Source of the DNA: Phragmitibacter sp965284365
GTDB lineage: Bacteria; Verrucomicrobiota; Verrucomicrobiia; Verrucomicrobiales; Verrucomicrobiaceae
NCBI GenBank assembly: GCA_965284365.1
Contig: OZ260079.1
Span: 5,518,001-5,582,000 of the forward strand
Direction: 5' to 3'
Length of the DNA: 64,000 nt
The notes under the pieces were generated by a model that saw only the letters and a program-made list of their open reading frames with translations, searched no databases and was not told where the DNA came from. Below, one piece after another: positions 62,367 through 64,000 of the stretch; position 1 is the first letter of the stretch; each line of letters starts with the position of its first letter. The position numbers and the translations under genes are program-made.

Positions 62367-63173
62367 TCACTTACTCGCCGCCGCCTTCAATTCCCCCACC
62401 CTCTTCTGGGACTCAGCACTCAGATTCGCCAGCGGATAGTCCAGCTTGCTGCCATTAGCCATGAGGAACACCACTTTGTCCGCACCGATCTCCAGCACAC
62501 TCGCTTGAATCGCGCGGCCATCGGTATTGGTCCAGCTCTCCGGTTTCGGAGCTTTGATCATGACCACCGCGGGCAGTGTCGATGTCGGAGGTGTGGCGGC
62601 TGCAGCAGCACCAGTCCCGGGCTTGGCCGCGGTTGGAGCGGCAGGAGCAACCGCCGGAGCAGGAGCCGCTTTGGGATTTTTCGCGGCCGCTTCCATATCT
62701 TTGGCGAATTGCTTAAACGCTTTTTCATCGGCAGCCATGATCTGCTCGGACGTCATCGTGCCAATCACCACGGTAGATGCAGGATCCATGACCACCAGCT
62801 TTGGCAGCCCCTTCCCCGCGGCGGCGATACCACTGAAAGCTGGATCGCCAATACGGGCCTTCGCGCCGCCCACCAAATGGGAGGTCATCGTCACCATCGT
62901 GGCGTCCTTCGCCATGCCCCAGAACGCCTTCTTGCCGGCTTCCTTGATCGCCTCTTCCTCAGACCGTTCGTCCAGCACCACAATGGCAATGGGCCGCTTT
63001 TTCTTGCCGGCTTCTTCCTTGGCGGAGTCATAAGAGTACATGCCCCAGCGGCCATTCTCTTCCTTGGGGAGGGGCTCATATTCGCTTTTGGGCGGAGCAG
63101 CCGTGAGGGTCCGAGTCAGAGGCAGCGCCAGCGCGGCAGCCATGGCGAGTGAGAAGAAGCGTGCGGTCATCAT
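62367..63173 (-). CDS. Exported thioredoxin-like/SHD1-domain protein
   Basis: A 268-residue protein with a Sec signal (MMTARFFSLAMAAALALPLTRTLTA). The middle (about 55-155) has the strand and helix pattern of a thioredoxin-like fold (RPIAIVVLDERSEEE, GLPKLVVMDP), but no CXXC. An Ala/Pro-rich linker leads to a C-terminal SHD1 (SLA1 homology-like) domain: WTNTDGRAIQASVLEIGADKVVFLMANGSKLDYPLANLSAESQKRV, which is very common in exported Verrucomicrobia/Planctomycetes proteins and binds unknown partners. An ATG one codon later is equally possible. Confidence 0.78.
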   Translation of the reverse strand: MMTARFFSLAMAAALALPLTRTLTAAPPKSEYEPLPKEENGRWGMYSYDSAKEEAGKKKRPIAIVVLDERSEEEAIKEAGKKAFWGMAKDATMVTMTSHLVGGAKARIGDPAFSGIAAAGKGLPKLVVMDPASTVVIGTMTSEQIMAADEKAFKQFAKDMEAAAKNPKAAPAPAVAPAAPTAAKPGTGAAAAATPPTSTLPAVVMIKAPKPESWTNTDGRAIQASVLEIGADKVVFLMANGSKLDYPLANLSAESQKRVGELKAAASK

Positions 63174-63280
63174 GGTGAGTGATCAGTGATTCTGAACAAA
63201 GAATTAAAGTACGAGGAAACCTGACAATGGGATGATTCGAAAAATGAAAACAAATTGGCCGCCTGCAACCTGCAGCCGGA

Positions 63281-63721
63281 TCAACCGAAAAGCTTGCCGA
63301 GTCCACCGCTCGCCATCAAAGCCTTCATGGCCTCCTGAAGCATCTCGCCGGACGGCGCCTGGCCACTGGGCGAAAGCTGGTCCACCACTTTCGGCAACAC
63401 ATCTGCCACCCCCTTGGCAGCGGTATTCACATCCGTCCCTGCTTCAGCAGCGGCATTTTGCAGATCCGGCCCAAAGGCTTCTTTGACCTGATCGGGGCTC
63501 ACCGGCGGATTCGGCCCCTGCTTGATCCAGCCATTCACGATATCACCCAGACCAGCCGATTGAAACTTGGCCAGCAGCCCTTCAATGCCGCCGCTCTGAT
63601 TGATCAGGCTCATGACGATCTGCATCCAGTTTACGCCACCGCCACTTCCGCCGCCTTCGGCAGATTTCCCGCCCAGCACATTGCCGAGCACCTGTTTGCC
63701 GAGATCTTCGAATAAGCTCAT
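63281..63721 (-). CDS. YidB-family (DUF937) protein
   Basis: A 146-residue cytoplasmic protein. MSLFEDLGKQVLGNVLGG begins the family, then GLLAKFQSAGLGDIVNGWIKQGPNPPVSPDQVKEAFG, the most conserved stretch of YidB. A Gly/Ser loop (KSAEGGGSGGGVNW) lies between. Its function is unknown; homologues are widespread. The C-terminus has an extra region ending in GGLGKLFG. The ATG at 63721 gives the standard length; a frame up to 63862 adds non-conserved residues. Confidence 0.88.
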   Translation of the reverse strand: MSLFEDLGKQVLGNVLGGKSAEGGGSGGGVNWMQIVMSLINQSGGIEGLLAKFQSAGLGDIVNGWIKQGPNPPVSPDQVKEAFGPDLQNAAAEAGTDVNTAAKGVADVLPKVVDQLSPSGQAPSGEMLQEAMKALMASGGLGKLFG

Positions 63722-63850
63722 GGTGTTATCACTCTCCTTTAACGTGGATGATTGGACACCGCGAAACAGCAACCTGCTCAGGCGGGGAACGAAGAAAATC
63801 CTGACAAAATCCGCCCGAACGCGCAATGGCAAAGTTTGGCTACCGCAAGT

Positions 63851-63940
63851 TGGAAGTTTCAAGTGTCAAGAAGAAGGTCTGAACACCTTACATGCACTGG
63901 CCAACGGCTGACTTGAAACTTGAAACTTCACACTTGAAAC
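63851..63940. repeat. Inverted repeat of ACTTGAA-type sequence
   Basis: TGGAAGTTTCAAGTGTCAAG (63851-63870) is nearly the inverse of ACTTGAAACTTGAAACTTCA (63911-63930), 40 bases apart; CACTTGAAAC follows. The arms are built from the heptamer ACTTGAA, so it could fold into a long hairpin between two genes. Confidence 0.6.
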
Positions 63941-63950
63941 GACGCGAACG

Positions 63951-64000
63951 CTACTGAGCGCCCCCACCAAACACTTCCTCCAGCGCCTTCCGCATCACCG
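63951..64000 (-). CDS. 3' end of a gene cut by the window edge
   Basis: The minus strand reads ..VMRKALEEVFGGGAQ and a TAG stop at 63951-63953. The codon choice and Leu/Glu helix fit a true protein end. Too little is present for a family call. Confidence 0.55.
   Translation of the reverse strand, partial: VMRKALEEVFGGGAQ

Overview
The window looks like a chromosomal segment of a Verrucomicrobiota bacterium, probably near Prosthecobacter/Verrucomicrobium. The evidence is two secreted DUF1080 (3-keto-disaccharide hydrolase-like) proteins, a large DUF1587/1595/1592/1588/1585 c-type cytochrome protein, an SHD1-domain protein, many lipoproteins and exported proteins, high G+C, and many short palindromic intergenic repeats. 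Taxonomy is inferred from gene content; no rRNA, tRNA or CRISPR array was seen.

Layout. 0.1-10 kb: DUF1080 protein, Hsp33, a large RGG/acidic low-complexity protein with what looks like a split winged helix, a DUF4288 protein, AsnS, a stand-alone DsbD-alpha-like protein and an S9 oligopeptidase. 10-18.4 kb: two GT39-type membrane glycosyltransferases, small hypotheticals, a second DUF1080 protein and the DUF1592-family cytochrome. 18.4-21.2 kb: the classic rpsO-pnp pair with tandem hairpins between the genes and a strong terminator after pnp. 21.4-26.6 kb: a methyltransferase, an iron-type ABC binding protein and fused permease with no ATPase gene beside them, and a PIN toxin/antitoxin pair. 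26.7-36.6 kb: a polytopic membrane protein with a small YPFS/YPMYS-motif partner, a secreted glucoamylase/GH144-like protein, a MoeB-rhodanese cluster, a PHP histidinol-phosphatase-like protein, a lipoprotein alpha/beta hydrolase and a GNAT protein. 36.6-41.5 kb: a methyltransferase, a MacB/LolCDE-type ABC exporter, a small GNAT protein, and an amidase next to a LysM lipoprotein. 41.5-42.5 kb: a REP-associated tyrosine transposase (RAYT) among its REP repeats.

42.5-54.6 kb is the functional centrepiece: two divergent peptide-transport operons. The minus-strand operon has a binding protein, a small unknown protein, OppB, OppC and an M29 aminopeptidase, but no ATPase. The plus-strand operon is a complete yej-like set (YejB, YejE, YejA and two ATPases), with four-base ATGA overlaps from YejE onward. 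The likely reading is peptide capture, import and cytoplasmic trimming, with one ATPase pair possibly serving both permeases. YejB and YejE both carry lineage-specific extracytoplasmic insertions; the one in YejE resembles MORN-variant repeats.

54.6-64 kb: a parallel beta-helix protein, FolD, an exported intradiol-dioxygenase-like protein with a Gly/Pro tail, MurI, a repeat-rich gap, a MazG-like protein, a PDZ protein with a very long low-complexity tail, a thioredoxin-like/SHD1 protein, a YidB-family protein and the 3' end of a further gene.

The least explained items are the 890-residue RGG/split-winged-helix protein (1994-4666) and the insertion-bearing Yej permeases. No clear defence island, prophage or biosynthetic cluster was recognised.
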